From Anaerolineae bacterium (GTDB lineage: Bacteria > Chloroflexota > Anaerolineae > Anaerolineales > Villigracilaceae), in the NCBI GenBank assembly GCA_022013685.1, contig JAKLPV010000237.1:1-36175 (forward strand): a stretch of 36,175 nucleotides of DNA, written 5' to 3'. The notes beneath the pieces were generated by a model. The model made no database searches and was not told the origin of the DNA. It worked only from the letters and a program-made list of their open reading frames with translations. Position numbers and translations under genes: made by a program. Positions 1-8,240 of this stretch are shown here, piece by piece. The stretch's first letter is position 1, and each line of letters starts with the position of its first letter.

Positions 1-2083
1 CGGGCAGTTCGTCAAGGATGCTGACCCATTCATCACCCAAGATTTGCTCAATCGCGGCCTGTTATACCGCGCCGAAACCTATACTCATACCTATCCGTTC
101 TGCTGGCGCTGCAAGACTCCGCTGCTGTATTATGCCCGCGAGGCCTGGTATATCCGCACCAGCCAATACAAGGAACTGATGGTCAACCTGAATCAGACCA
201 TCAACTGGGTCCCTGATCATATTAAGGATGGCCGTTTTGGCAACTGGCTGGATAACAATATCGATTGGGCGCTTTCACGCGAGCGCTATTGGGGCACGCC
301 CTTGCCGGTTTGGGAATGCGAGTCGTGCAAACACCAGTACTGTATCGGATCACTGGATGAACTCTCGCAGCTGACCGGACGCGACCAGGCCAATCTCGAT
401 ATGCACCGCCCGCATGTGGATAAAGTTCACTTCCCATGCCAGGAGTGCGGCGCCAAAATGACCCGTGTGCCCGAGCTGATCGATGTCTGGTTTGATTCTG
501 GCGCGATGCCGGTGGCGCAGTGGCATTATCCGTTCGAGAATAAAGAACAGTTTGAAGCCCAGTTCCCGGCAGATTACATCTGCGAAGCGGTCGATCAGAC
601 GCGCGGCTGGTTCTATTCCTTGCACGCCATCAGCACAATGGTTTTCGAGAGCGTGGCCTATAAGAATGTGATTTGCCTGGGCTTGATCATGGATGGCGAT
701 GGCTATAAGATGTCCAAGTCGCGCGGCAATATCGTCAACCCCTGGGACGTGCTGACCGTTAACGGGGCCGACGCTTTCCGCTGGTATCTCTACACCGCCA
801 CCCCGCCCGGAAATGAACGCCGTTTCTCGGTGGATTTGGTCAGCGAAGTGCTGCGTAATTTCACCCTGACGCTTTGGAATGTCTATTCCTTCTTCGTCAC
901 CTATGCCAACCTGGATTCGTGGAAGCCGGGAGAGACAGGCCAGGCGTTGAGTTTGTCTTACCTCGACCGCTGGTTGCTTTCGGAATTGAACACTCTCGTC
1001 CGGGATGTGACCGATGCGCTGGAACATTACGATGTGACCGGGGCGACCCGCCCGCTGGAAAAGTTTGTCGAGAATCTCTCGACCTGGTACCTGCGTCGCT
1101 CGCGCCGCCGTTTCTGGAAGTCTGACTCGGATTCCGATAAACAGGCTGCTTACTACACGTTGCACACTGCTCTTGTCACGCTAAGCAAATTGCTTGCGCC
1201 AACCATGCCTTTCATGGCCGATGAGTTGTACCAGAACCTCGTCTGTGCTTACGATGCGGATGCGCCCGAATCGGTGCATTTGTCCCAGTGGCCCGACGTG
1301 AACACCGCGCGCATCGACGAGTCGCTCAACCGTGATATGCGCCTGGTCATGCGCCTGGCCTCGCTCGGCCACGCCGCGCGCGCCAAGGCCAACCGCAAGG
1401 TGCGCCAGCCGCTCTCTGAAGCAGCCTTCTCGGTCGGCAACCCCGAGGAGCGTCGCGCTGTCAGCAATTTCGACGACCTGCTGTCCGATGAATTGAACGT
1501 CAAAAAGGTGCGCCTGTTGGATGCCTCGACCGAAGCCGTCTCGCACTCGGTCAAACCGCTGCCCAAACAATTGGGCCAGAAGTATGGTAATCGCTTCCCG
1601 GCAATCGCCAGGGCCATCCAGGCCATGAATGCCGAAGAGGCAGCCACCACTTTTGCCAAAGGTGGGACGCTCAAGGTTTCTGTCGACGGTGAACCTTACG
1701 AAATCCTGGCCGATGAAGTCGAGGTCAAGACTCTCGCAAAAGAGGGTTTTGCCGTTGCCGAAGATGGCCCGTATGTGGCCGCACTGGTGACCGACCTGAC
1801 GCCGGAGCTTATCCGCGAGGGAATGGCGCGCGAGTTTGTGCGCCGGGTGCAGGACTTCCGCAAGACTGCCGCCTTCAACGTCGCGGACCGCATCCTGCTC
1901 TATCTGACCGCGACGCCTGAACTGAAGGAAGCCATTGAAGCCCACCGCGAAACCATCATGACCGAAACGTTGTGCGTTGAATTGCACTTTGCCCATTCAT
2001 TGGTGACTTCCAAGATGCAAGTGGAAGAGTTCGACGGTGAGCGCGTGACGATTGCGATGGTCAAGGCCGGGGCCATGCTGTAA
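1..2083 (+). CDS. ileS: isoleucyl-tRNA synthetase, 3' part (5'-truncated by window edge)
   Basis: Cytoplasmic class I aminoacyl-tRNA synthetase that charges tRNA-Ile. The reading frame is open from base 2 (GQFVKDADPFITQ...), so the gene begins before the window; about 693 C-terminal residues are present. The class I lysine signature KMSKS is encoded at 707-721, in the context GYKMSKSRGN. Upstream are the cysteine pairs CWRC and CESC...CQEC and the block DVWFDSGAMPVAQWHYPF, which matches type-2 (eukaryote-like) IleS better than the E. coli type. After the KMSKS comes the helical anticodon-binding domain and then a long C-terminal extension. It ends in TAA at 2081-2083 and is followed by a GC-rich terminator hairpin. 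The identity is secure; the type-2 assignment comes from remembered motif style. Confidence 0.96.
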   Translation, partial: GQFVKDADPFITQDLLNRGLLYRAETYTHTYPFCWRCKTPLLYYAREAWYIRTSQYKELMVNLNQTINWVPDHIKDGRFGNWLDNNIDWALSRERYWGTPLPVWECESCKHQYCIGSLDELSQLTGRDQANLDMHRPHVDKVHFPCQECGAKMTRVPELIDVWFDSGAMPVAQWHYPFENKEQFEAQFPADYICEAVDQTRGWFYSLHAISTMVFESVAYKNVICLGLIMDGDGYKMSKSRGNIVNPWDVLTVNGADAFRWYLYTATPPGNERRFSVDLVSEVLRNFTLTLWNVYSFFVTYANLDSWKPGETGQALSLSYLDRWLLSELNTLVRDVTDALEHYDVTGATRPLEKFVENLSTWYLRRSRRRFWKSDSDSDKQAAYYTLHTALVTLSKLLAPTMPFMADELYQNLVCAYDADAPESVHLSQWPDVNTARIDESLNRDMRLVMRLASLGHAARAKANRKVRQPLSEAAFSVGNPEERRAVSNFDDLLSDELNVKKVRLLDASTEAVSHSVKPLPKQLGQKYGNRFPAIARAIQAMNAEEAATTFAKGGTLKVSVDGEPYEILADEVEVKTLAKEGFAVAEDGPYVAALVTDLTPELIREGMAREFVRRVQDFRKTAAFNVADRILLYLTATPELKEAIEAHRETIMTETLCVELHFAHSLVTSKMQVEEFDGERVTIAMVKAGAML

Positions 2084-2101
2084 TAGTTGTCGATCCATTG
2101 C

Positions 2102-2143
2102 GCGGGCCGGGCTGCCAATTCTATTTGGCCCCGGCCCGCTTTT
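2102..2143 (+). terminator. rho-independent terminator after ileS
   Basis: A 10-bp GC-rich inverted repeat (GCGGGCCGGG at 2102-2111, complement at 2130-2139) is followed directly by TTTT. It lies 18 nt after the ileS stop. Confidence 0.85.
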
Positions 2144-2161
2144 GATTCGCTTAGATTCGGC

Positions 2162-2167
2162 TATAAT
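2162..2167 (+). promoter_or_regulatory. -10 box (TATAAT) of pcs, apparently leaderless
   Basis: A perfect TATAAT ends 7 nt before the ATG at 2175. Transcription starting about 7 nt after the hexamer would begin at or next to the start codon, leaving no room for a Shine-Dalgarno sequence, and none is visible. A TTGATT at 2142-2147 is a poor -35 candidate because the spacer is only 14 nt. The same geometry recurs at 31810 and 34586. Confidence 0.5.
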
Positions 2168-2174
2168 TGCGCCC

Positions 2175-2912
2175 ATGATGATCATTAAACCACCTTCCAA
2201 TACACTCGTTCGCAAGACCCTGGCGATGGGTGTGCATCTTTTTACGGCTAGCGGAGCCGTTTGGGGTCTGCTGGCGCTGGCGGCAATTTTCCGTCATGAT
2301 TGGCGCACGGTGATTTTCTGGATGGTTTTGGCCATGATCGTGGATGGATTTGACGGCATGCTGGCCCGCTGGGCCGATGTCAAGACCCATGCGAAAAATA
2401 TCGATGGCGCTTTACTCGATAATATCATCGACTATTTCAACTATGTTGTTGTCCCGGCCCTTCTCCTGCTTGAAGGCGATTTCTTGCCCGAGGGCTTCCG
2501 CCTGGCCGGGGCGGCGGCCATCCTGCTTACATCCGCCTACCAGTTTACCCAGGTCGATGCCAAGACCGATGAAACCGATGAATATTTCTTTAAGGGTTTC
2601 CCCTCTTATTGGAACGTGATGATTATTTACATGCTGGTTATGGGGCTAAACCTCTGGATCAACCTGGCTTTACTAACCTTGTTCAACATCCTGGTCTTTG
2701 TGCCGGTCAAGTATATTTATCCCAGCCGTAATACCCGCCTGCGCCGCCTGACGCTCGTCTTTTCGTATTTGTATGCCGTGGTCGGCGTTTGGAGCGTTTT
2801 GCAATACCCAGATGTTCCGCAGTGGGCGATTTGGGCCTCATTTGTTTACGTGGCCTATTATGTTGCCCTCAGCCTGTGGCCGCGCCGCGCAGTTCAGCAA
2901 GCTGCGGCTTGA
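2175..2912 (+). CDS. pcs: phosphatidylcholine synthase (CDP-alcohol phosphatidyltransferase family)
   Basis: Integral membrane enzyme predicted to condense CDP-diacylglycerol with choline to give phosphatidylcholine in one step. The 245-residue product has about eight hydrophobic segments. The catalytic motif is D57-G-F-D60-G61-x2-A64-R65, then 12 residues, G78-x3-D82-x3-D86. The 12-residue gap between AR and G is the spacing known for Pcs; other CDP-alcohol phosphatidyltransferases usually have about 8. The N-terminal HLFTASGAVWGLLAL and the later FKGFPSYWNV and FVPVKYIYP blocks are also Pcs-like. The length equals the usual 240-250 residues. The longer frame to 2052 is rejected because it runs into the ileS 3' end and lies before the TATAAT. 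ATG 2175 and ATG 2178 are both possible. The aldolase gene follows 11 nt downstream. Confidence 0.85.
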   Translation: MMIIKPPSNTLVRKTLAMGVHLFTASGAVWGLLALAAIFRHDWRTVIFWMVLAMIVDGFDGMLARWADVKTHAKNIDGALLDNIIDYFNYVVVPALLLLEGDFLPEGFRLAGAAAILLTSAYQFTQVDAKTDETDEYFFKGFPSYWNVMIIYMLVMGLNLWINLALLTLFNILVFVPVKYIYPSRNTRLRRLTLVFSYLYAVVGVWSVLQYPDVPQWAIWASFVYVAYYVALSLWPRRAVQQAAA

Positions 2913-2923
2913 TAGGTGAAAAT

Positions 2924-3604
2924 ATGGTCAATTTACTGCGCTTTAGCGAACTTGCCACCGAGCGCGACCTGCGCCAGGCGATTGTCGAGGCTGGCCGCTT
3001 GTGCTACGACCGGGGATTGATGCCGGCCAACAATGGCAACATCTCTGCGCGCATGGGCCAGGATCGGATTGTGATCACCCCATCGATCCTGTGCAAAGGC
3101 CGCCTCGAGCTGGACGATTTGCTGGTCACAGACCTGGACGGCAACTTGCTCAAAGCCGATCCGCGAAAAAGGCGCCGGATTTCTTCGGAAACGCCGATGC
3201 ACCTTGAAGTCTACCGGCAGAGGCCGGATATTCGCGCGGCCATCCACGCCCACCCGGCGCACGCAACCGCCCTGACCGTGGCCGGGATGCCGTTTCCGGT
3301 CGATGTCTTGCCTGAATTGCTGGAAGGCCTCGGCCCTGTCCCGACCACTGATTTTGCCACCCCTAGCACGGACGAGAATGCCTACGCCATCCGCGAGCAT
3401 ATCGTGGGCTATGATGCCGTGCTGATCCGCAATCACGGCGCAATTACGGTTGGACGGGATCTGGATGAAGCCCTGATCAACCTCGAACGGATTGAACATG
3501 TCGCCAGGGTGATTGTACTGGCGCAGGGCCTGGGCGAGATTCGACGGCTGCCCCCTGAGATCATCGAAAAATTGCACGAATTACGTAAAAAAATGAAGCC
3601 ATGA
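2924..3604 (+). CDS. class II aldolase / adducin family protein (fuculose-phosphate aldolase-like)
   Basis: A 226-residue zinc-dependent class II aldolase-fold enzyme of the fuculose-1-phosphate aldolase / ribulose-5-phosphate 4-epimerase group. The exact substrate cannot be read from sequence. The putative catalytic Glu is E89 (SSETPMHLEVY) and the zinc ligands are H108, H110 (HAHPAH) and H171 (RNHGAIT). The spacings E-19-H and H-61-H equal those of E. coli fuculose aldolase (E73, H92, H94, H155). The phosphate-site block NNGNISAR (36-43) is present. ATG 2924 is chosen because it follows an AGGTGA ribosome site and the pcs stop; an upstream in-frame start at 2789 would overlap pcs. Its TGA overlaps the next ATG (ATGA at 3601-3604), which suggests translational coupling. 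Confidence 0.85.
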   Translation: MVNLLRFSELATERDLRQAIVEAGRLCYDRGLMPANNGNISARMGQDRIVITPSILCKGRLELDDLLVTDLDGNLLKADPRKRRRISSETPMHLEVYRQRPDIRAAIHAHPAHATALTVAGMPFPVDVLPELLEGLGPVPTTDFATPSTDENAYAIREHIVGYDAVLIRNHGAITVGRDLDEALINLERIEHVARVIVLAQGLGEIRRLPPEIIEKLHELRKKMKP

Positions 3605-5157
3605 ATTCACTTCGCCGCCTTGAAACCGTTCTTCCTTTAATCTTTGTCATTGGCCTGCTTTTTGTTTTGGCACTGGGCGTTTTATCGCAGGCCGACCCCT
3701 TGCACAACTTTCCTTCGCTCGACAGTGGTTACTACCTGTATACTGGCCAGCAGATTTTGCAGGGAAAAATCCCCTATCTCGATTTCTGGGAGAGCAAGCC
3801 GCCCGGTATTTTTTACATCAACGCCTTCGGTCTGCTTCTCGGGCGCGGCACACGCTGGGGCGTTTGGGCGCTCGAACTGGCTGCGATTCTGGCTTCGGCG
3901 GCGCTTGGTTTCGCTGTCATTCGGCGGCGTTATGGCTTTTTCCCGGCCCTGTTCGGCGCAATCGCCTGGCTGTGGGGAATTCAGGGTGTTTTGCAGGGCG
4001 GCAACCTGACCGAGGAATATGCGCTGACCTTTAATTTTGCGGCAATCCTGTTCTTTGTGTTTGCGATCGAGTCTCCGCAAAAGCGTTTGTATCCCTTTTT
4101 GATCGGTATCACCTTTGCAGGCAGCTTCCTGCTGCGCGCCAATAACACCGGTGTGCAGGTGGCGTTGGTGCTGGCCTGGATCCTTTATGCCTTGCTCCAG
4201 CGTGAACATCGCCTGCTGATTTTCCGCTTGCTTTGGTCGGGGCTGGGTGTGCTGTTTGTCCTCGGGCCGACAGCTCTGTTCCTGCTCTGGCAGGGCAGCC
4301 TGGCTGAGATGATCGATGCCGCGCTGCTCTTCAACTTTTATTTGAGCGAGGGCGGCAAGGATTTGCTGGCCGGGCTGGCTGCCGGATTTGGCTTTATCGG
4401 CATTCCGGCAGGATTTGCCCTGTTGGGGTATCTCCTGCTGGCGATACTTGCCCCCAAGCGCGACTTGTGGACCTTGTTCCTGCTCATCCTTTTCCCGCTT
4501 GAAGTTGTCCTGAGCAGCCTTTCTGGGCGCGGGTATCCGCACTACTACATTACCTGGATGCCTGTCCTGGCGCTTTTGAGCGCTCACTTGCTGGCCGGCC
4601 TGCCGGGCCTGTGCGCGGCGCTTGATGCGCGGCGAGCCTGGGTTGTTTTCGGCATACTGGTTGTCGCGATTGTCTTGCTCTCCACACCCTTGGCCGGGAT
4701 GGCCGCCAGCTTGCGCCAGGTGGCGACTGACCGCCAGCAGGGTATCGAGATGGATGACCGGGTTGCGGCCTACCTGCGCAAGAATACCGAAGCGGAAGAT
4801 TCTGTCCTGGTTTGGGGCGGGCGGCTGGTTTATAACTACATGTCGCGCCGCGAAAGTCCCTCGTCGGTGCTGTTTTACCCGTTGCTGGTCGATTCTCCCA
4901 TTTCGGAGCGCCTGTCTGAGCGTTTCCTGGCCGAAGTTAGGGCCAATCCGCCTGTTTTGATCGTTGACACCCACGCAGTCAACCAGGATTTGCTGCCCGC
5001 CCTCGACCCTGTGATCCGCCGCGAACAGGAGAAAACCGGCAAGCTGTGGAAAACGCTGCCGGCCAACATTGACCTTTTTTATGAGTTTGTCAGCCAAAAT
5101 TATGAACTCGAAACGGTTGTGGGTGACAGCTTTCTATACCGTTTCAAAACGCCTTGA
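3601..5157 (+). CDS. GT-C membrane glycosyltransferase (PMT/ArnT-like, GT39/GT83 style)
   Basis: A 518-residue polytopic membrane protein with an N-terminal transmembrane helix and about ten more, followed by a soluble C-terminal region of about 130 residues. The first external loop carries DSGYYLYTGQQILQ and then PYLDFWESKPPGIFY, the Asp-containing loop typical of lipid-phosphosugar-dependent glycosyltransferases of the RgtA/ArnT/PMT type. Such enzymes move a sugar from a polyprenyl-phosphate carrier to a lipid or protein on the outer face of the membrane. Donor and acceptor cannot be told from sequence. It starts inside the stop of the aldolase gene (4-bp ATGA overlap) and probably belongs to the pcs transcript. 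Confidence 0.8.
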   Translation: MNSLRRLETVLPLIFVIGLLFVLALGVLSQADPLHNFPSLDSGYYLYTGQQILQGKIPYLDFWESKPPGIFYINAFGLLLGRGTRWGVWALELAAILASAALGFAVIRRRYGFFPALFGAIAWLWGIQGVLQGGNLTEEYALTFNFAAILFFVFAIESPQKRLYPFLIGITFAGSFLLRANNTGVQVALVLAWILYALLQREHRLLIFRLLWSGLGVLFVLGPTALFLLWQGSLAEMIDAALLFNFYLSEGGKDLLAGLAAGFGFIGIPAGFALLGYLLLAILAPKRDLWTLFLLILFPLEVVLSSLSGRGYPHYYITWMPVLALLSAHLLAGLPGLCAALDARRAWVVFGILVVAIVLLSTPLAGMAASLRQVATDRQQGIEMDDRVAAYLRKNTEAEDSVLVWGGRLVYNYMSRRESPSSVLFYPLLVDSPISERLSERFLAEVRANPPVLIVDTHAVNQDLLPALDPVIRREQEKTGKLWKTLPANIDLFYEFVSQNYELETVVGDSFLYRFKTP

Positions 5158-5163
5158 GATGGA

Positions 5164-5601
5164 ATGTCCATGCAAATTTTTCGCGTAGCCAGTGTGGCCG
5201 ATGAGATATATCAGGCTTTTCAAGACCTGATCCCGCAGCTGACGACCAATGTCCCGCCGCCGACTCGCGCCGAACTGGAAGCACTGGTGGCTTTTGAAGG
5301 CAGCGTCCTGCTGGCGGCCCGTCTCAGCACAGAGGGGAAGATCGTCGGCGCGGCGACCCTCAGCCTGGTGCGCACCCCGACGGGCGTCCATGCCCGCCTC
5401 GAAGATGTCGTCGTTGACGGGGCTGCGCGCGGTCAGGGAGTTGGTGTGGCCCTGACGGAAGAAGTCATCCGCCTGGCGCGTGAGATGGGCGCAAATTACC
5501 TGGCACTGACCTCCAACCCGCGCCGCGAAGCCGCCAATCAGTTGTACCAAAAGCTGGGCTTTAAGCGCTGGGAAACCAACGTTTATCGTTTCGATCTTTA
5601 G
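5164..5601 (+). CDS. GNAT family N-acetyltransferase
   Basis: A 145-residue cytoplasmic acetyltransferase of the GNAT fold, predicted to use acetyl-CoA. The acetyl-CoA pyrophosphate loop is seen as ARGQGVG (R/Q-x-x-G-x-G) after the beta-strand LEDVVVD, followed by the helix ALTEEVIRLAREMG, then YLALTSNPRREAANQLYQKLGF, the usual motif B. The acceptor is unknown. The start is ATG 5164 or ATG 5170 (M-S-M). It lies 6 nt after the glycosyltransferase stop and is likely the last gene of that transcription unit. Confidence 0.85.
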   Translation: MSMQIFRVASVADEIYQAFQDLIPQLTTNVPPPTRAELEALVAFEGSVLLAARLSTEGKIVGAATLSLVRTPTGVHARLEDVVVDGAARGQGVGVALTEEVIRLAREMGANYLALTSNPRREAANQLYQKLGFKRWETNVYRFDL

Positions 5602-5620
5602 GTTACTTAAACCTTTTTTG

Positions 5621-5660
5621 GACACGAATTTCGCGAAAAGAGCTTTAAAAAATTCGTGTC
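5621..5660. repeat. inverted repeat between convergent genes
   Basis: GACACGAATT (5621-5630) and its exact complement AATTCGTGTC (5651-5660) enclose a 20-nt AT-rich loop that also contains TTCGCGAA. It resembles the 'attcgcgaatttcgtgt' type of intergenic repeat found in many unrelated bacterial genomes. It may also act as a weak two-way terminator between the GNAT gene and the minus-strand gene ending at 5708. Confidence 0.6.
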
Positions 5661-5707
5661 AATTCGAGACATCGTGCCCGTAGGGTAAATTCGCGTCCTG
5701 TTTTTTT

Positions 5708-7837
5708 TTACGCCTTTTCCGCGATCTCTGGCAAGGGCAGCGCCTCGACCAGCCCGCGCACGCGGAATTTTTCGATGTATTCTCTCGTTTCCCAGTAGTC
5801 TAATTCCAACTCATCGGCGATTTCAAAGACGGACTGTTTGCCCTCGAAGCGCATCATCATCTTTTCGATGGCGCGGTTCAGTTTCCAGTTAACCTGCCAG
5901 TCGACGAACAGGCCGTGGCCGGAGAGAAAGACCGGCCCGCGGAATTTGCGCTTCGGCAGGTAGTCGCTGGCGTAGACGCGGATGATTTCCTCGATCACAT
6001 CCGCAGCTTCTTGTAGTTTGTCTTCGTGCATGATCTCGAGGTTGTCGTCAGTGGTGTGGTATTCGGGGTAGGGGTAGCGGCTGATCGAGAGACACGGCAC
6101 ATTCAGGCCGGGGCCGTTCAGCACGCGCTCGTCGTTGGCGATCACGTCCGCAAAGGTTCCCTCGCGGAATTCCTGGCCGCGTTTCTTGAGCACATACTGC
6201 CCGACCTTATCGAGCGCGGAATCGTGCTGGCGGGTGTGCTGCAAAGCGATGCTGTTGTCGTTGCCGGTCATTTCGATAAAGATGCCGCCCTTGAAACCGG
6301 GAATCAGCTCTTCGTGGTGGGCCAAATACGCAATCGTGCCGATCGTCTCCGCGCCGAACCAGAAGCGCACGCTCATCGAACCGGCCGGGAGCGGATCCGC
6401 CGCCAGCCGCCGGGCAACTTCGATGGCGGTCACCACGCCCGCGGCGTCGTCATTGGCCTGGTTGGGGTGGCAGACATGCGCCATGATGAACATTTCCCCG
6501 GCTGCCGGGTTTTTCCCGCCTCGCGGGTGGATGAGGGCCTCGGCCACTTTGAATCCGCCCGCCGCCGGGTCGGTCAAAAACTCGGAGCGGATCACGACCC
6601 GGTAGTTTTTATCACGCGGCAGCGCGTCGAACTGGTTTTTGCTCAGGCAGAAACCCCACGAGCGGTCGTAGTATTTGAACTTCCAGGGGATGGCGTGCGG
6701 TCGTTTTTCATTGAAGTACAGGTGCGGCTCCAGCTCGCTAAAGGGCATGATGGCGTCCATCGGCAGCGAGTACGAGACCAGGTGCAGCGGGTTGTCTTTG
6801 AAATCCACGATGCGCTGGCCGTCTTCAGTTTCCAGATAGGCTTCGTGGACGACGTAGCGCTCGGGCACGTACCAGGTCCAGACCGGGGTCAGCGGGGCGT
6901 AAGTCTCGATTTTGTAGTGGGCGGTTTCGGGTAGATACGATCCGATCAGCTCGAGAGCGGTATCCATCCCGTCTGAGGCGAGAGTCCGGTGCAGGGGCAA
7001 AATCTCCCCCAGGACATCCTTCAAAGAAGAGATCGGCTTCATCGGCGGAATCCAGTCTTTGGCGCGCTCGGGGCTTTCGAGGATGTAGGTCAGGCCGGGG
7101 CCGGGATGCTCCTGCATGGCTTGGACGGCGACGCGGAAGACATCGTTGCACTTCATCAGGCGGCACTCGCCCAGGCCGATGGCGCGTTTGGCGACCACCT
7201 GGCTGTCGAGCAGGGCCCCGATCGGTTCAAAATCGAGCACCACGCCGCGCTCGACATCGCGCACGAACATCGTGATGGTCTCTTCGCTGGGTTTGCCCTG
7301 GGCGTCGATGGCCGCGCCCTTGAATTCTTTCAGGAAGCGGTAATCGACCCCGGCGGCCTGTTCGCAATGGTGCAAAAAGGTGATCGACTTGCTGTAGGCC
7401 AGGCCCAGGATCAGGATCTTGGCGTCCCATTCGCGGAATTTGCTGAAGATGGTCGTTTCGCCGAAGCAATCAGTGGCGCGGTGGGCGGCCACTTCGTCGG
7501 CGTGCGCCCCGATGGCGGCCATCGAGTAGACCGGGTGGAACATGCGTTTTGCGCGCGGGTCTTTGCGCACGACTTCGGTCAGCACGCCCATTTGGGAGGG
7601 GCTGGTGCGCATGTCCCAGGGGGTGCCGCGCAGGAAGTCGTAGTTGAAGGTCGGCATGATCAGCGTGCCGCCTGGGCCGATAACCGAGAGAATGGCGTCG
7701 ATCACGGTCTGCGGCCCGCCTTCCACGCCGCCGGGGGCGCGCGAGAGCGTGGTGTAGGCGCTGTGGACAAAGATGGTGTCGCCGCTGGTTATGCCGAGGG
7801 CGCGAAAGTTGCTGGTGAGGGAGGGGAGAGTTAACAA
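5708..7837 (-). CDS. fusion: AAC(3)-like N-acetyltransferase + DUF4910 aminopeptidase-like protein with winged helix
   Basis: A 709-residue protein with two enzyme-like halves. Residues 1-265 match the AAC(3) antibiotic N-acetyltransferase fold: GDTIFVHSAYTTL (19-31), GVLTEVVRKDPRAKRMFHP (84-102), SMAAIGAHADEV (105-116), and H156/H157/E159 in TFLHHCEQAAGVDYR. Residues 270-640 match the DUF4910 / M28-like zinc peptidase group: HVCHPNQANDDAAG (454-467; H454, H457, D463), FGAET (E497) and PEYHTTDDN (H594). The last 65 residues look like the small winged helix that ends such proteins. Such genes often sit in surface-polysaccharide clusters, so sugar acetylation/deacylation is more likely than drug resistance, by inference. 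The start is TTG at 7837, preceded by AGGAG with 6-nt spacing. The 113 residues upstream in frame are translated repeats and are rejected. Confidence 0.8.
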   Translation of the reverse strand: MLTLPSLTSNFRALGITSGDTIFVHSAYTTLSRAPGGVEGGPQTVIDAILSVIGPGGTLIMPTFNYDFLRGTPWDMRTSPSQMGVLTEVVRKDPRAKRMFHPVYSMAAIGAHADEVAAHRATDCFGETTIFSKFREWDAKILILGLAYSKSITFLHHCEQAAGVDYRFLKEFKGAAIDAQGKPSEETITMFVRDVERGVVLDFEPIGALLDSQVVAKRAIGLGECRLMKCNDVFRVAVQAMQEHPGPGLTYILESPERAKDWIPPMKPISSLKDVLGEILPLHRTLASDGMDTALELIGSYLPETAHYKIETYAPLTPVWTWYVPERYVVHEAYLETEDGQRIVDFKDNPLHLVSYSLPMDAIMPFSELEPHLYFNEKRPHAIPWKFKYYDRSWGFCLSKNQFDALPRDKNYRVVIRSEFLTDPAAGGFKVAEALIHPRGGKNPAAGEMFIMAHVCHPNQANDDAAGVVTAIEVARRLAADPLPAGSMSVRFWFGAETIGTIAYLAHHEELIPGFKGGIFIEMTGNDNSIALQHTRQHDSALDKVGQYVLKKRGQEFREGTFADVIANDERVLNGPGLNVPCLSISRYPYPEYHTTDDNLEIMHEDKLQEAADVIEEIIRVYASDYLPKRKFRGPVFLSGHGLFVDWQVNWKLNRAIEKMMMRFEGKQSVFEIADELELDYWETREYIEKFRVRGLVEALPLPEIAEKA

Positions 7838-7848
7838 GGGAAGCTCCT

Positions 7849-7911
7849 GGAATGCGGAATGCAGAGTGCGAAATGCTGAATGTAGAATGGTGAATGCGGA
7901 ATGATGAATGG
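7849..7911. repeat. degenerate short tandem repeat (GAATG-type units)
   Basis: About 7-10 nt units ending in GAATG or AAATG (GGAATGCGGAATGCAGAGTG..., GAATGGTGAATGCGGAATG) run for about 60 nt immediately upstream of the TTG start at 7837. Translated on the minus strand they give the 'HSAF' pattern seen in many over-extended ORFs. Confidence 0.7.
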
Positions 7912-7994
7912 TTGCAGGGGAGATTTTAACCGCAAAGTGCGCGAAGGGTGCAGGGTTTCTTGGTTTGAACGTAAAAGAGCGCAGTTCAAACCCG

Positions 7995-8039
7995 GCCTCC
8001 CCCAAATTTGACGTTTCCCAGTTGCATTTGGGAGAGGTT
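7995..8039. repeat. hairpin repeat family A, copy 1
   Basis: CCTCCCCCAAAT ... ATTTGGGAGAGG is an imperfect inverted repeat around TTGACGTTTCCCAGTTGC. It is about 80-85% identical to the copy at 8241-8283. Confidence 0.7.
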
Positions 8040-8053
8040 GGATGGGTCGATTC

Positions 8054-8112
8054 TTTTGCCGGGGCGGGGAACGCTACCGGCAGAAGAACAAGTCCGCGCG
8101 GCAGGTGGTGGA
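8054..8112. repeat. direct repeat family B, copy 1
   Basis: An element of about 57-59 bp that begins TTTTGCCGG and ends GTCCGCGCGGCAGGTGG plus TGGAG. It contains the small palindromic core GCTACCGGCAG. Two further direct copies lie at 8599 and 9283. This copy is followed by two hairpins (8136-8155, 8157-8194). Confidence 0.8.
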
Positions 8113-8156
8113 GAACTGACTTTACCCCCTCCCATCTTCGCAAATTCATGCGAAGC

Positions 8157-8194
8157 GCCTCCCCCATTTTCCGCACTTAGAAAATGGGGGAGGC
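8157..8194. repeat. perfect 14-bp hairpin
   Basis: GCCTCCCCCATTTT (8157-8170) pairs perfectly with 8181-8194 around a 10-nt loop. It directly abuts a second hairpin CTTCGCA/TGCGAAG at 8136-8155. There is no adjacent gene end, so it is probably a repeat element rather than a terminator. Confidence 0.7.
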
Positions 8195-8240
8195 TTTGAC
8201 GACTGGCTATAAAAATGTGACTTCCCTATCTGTGCGCCAG

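Noticed and set aside
3682..5097. 471-codon minus-strand open frame opposite the glycosyltransferase gene
   Set aside because: It is antisense to a convincing membrane glycosyltransferase, is rich in Gln/Arg with no domain, and follows from GC-rich codon use on the other strand.
5708..7837. Aminoglycoside resistance gene
   Set aside because: The AAC(3)-like half is fused to a DUF4910 peptidase-like domain of the kind found in glycan clusters; resistance cannot be claimed from fold similarity.
7849..7911. CRISPR-like array
   Set aside because: Units are 7-10 nt and degenerate, without spacers of constant length; it is a short tandem repeat.
7838..8176. 113-residue N-terminal extension of the AAC(3)-DUF4910 protein
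   Set aside because: It translates repeats (HHSAFTILHSAF type), has no start signal, and a TTG with AGGAG lies at the natural beginning of the AAC(3) domain.
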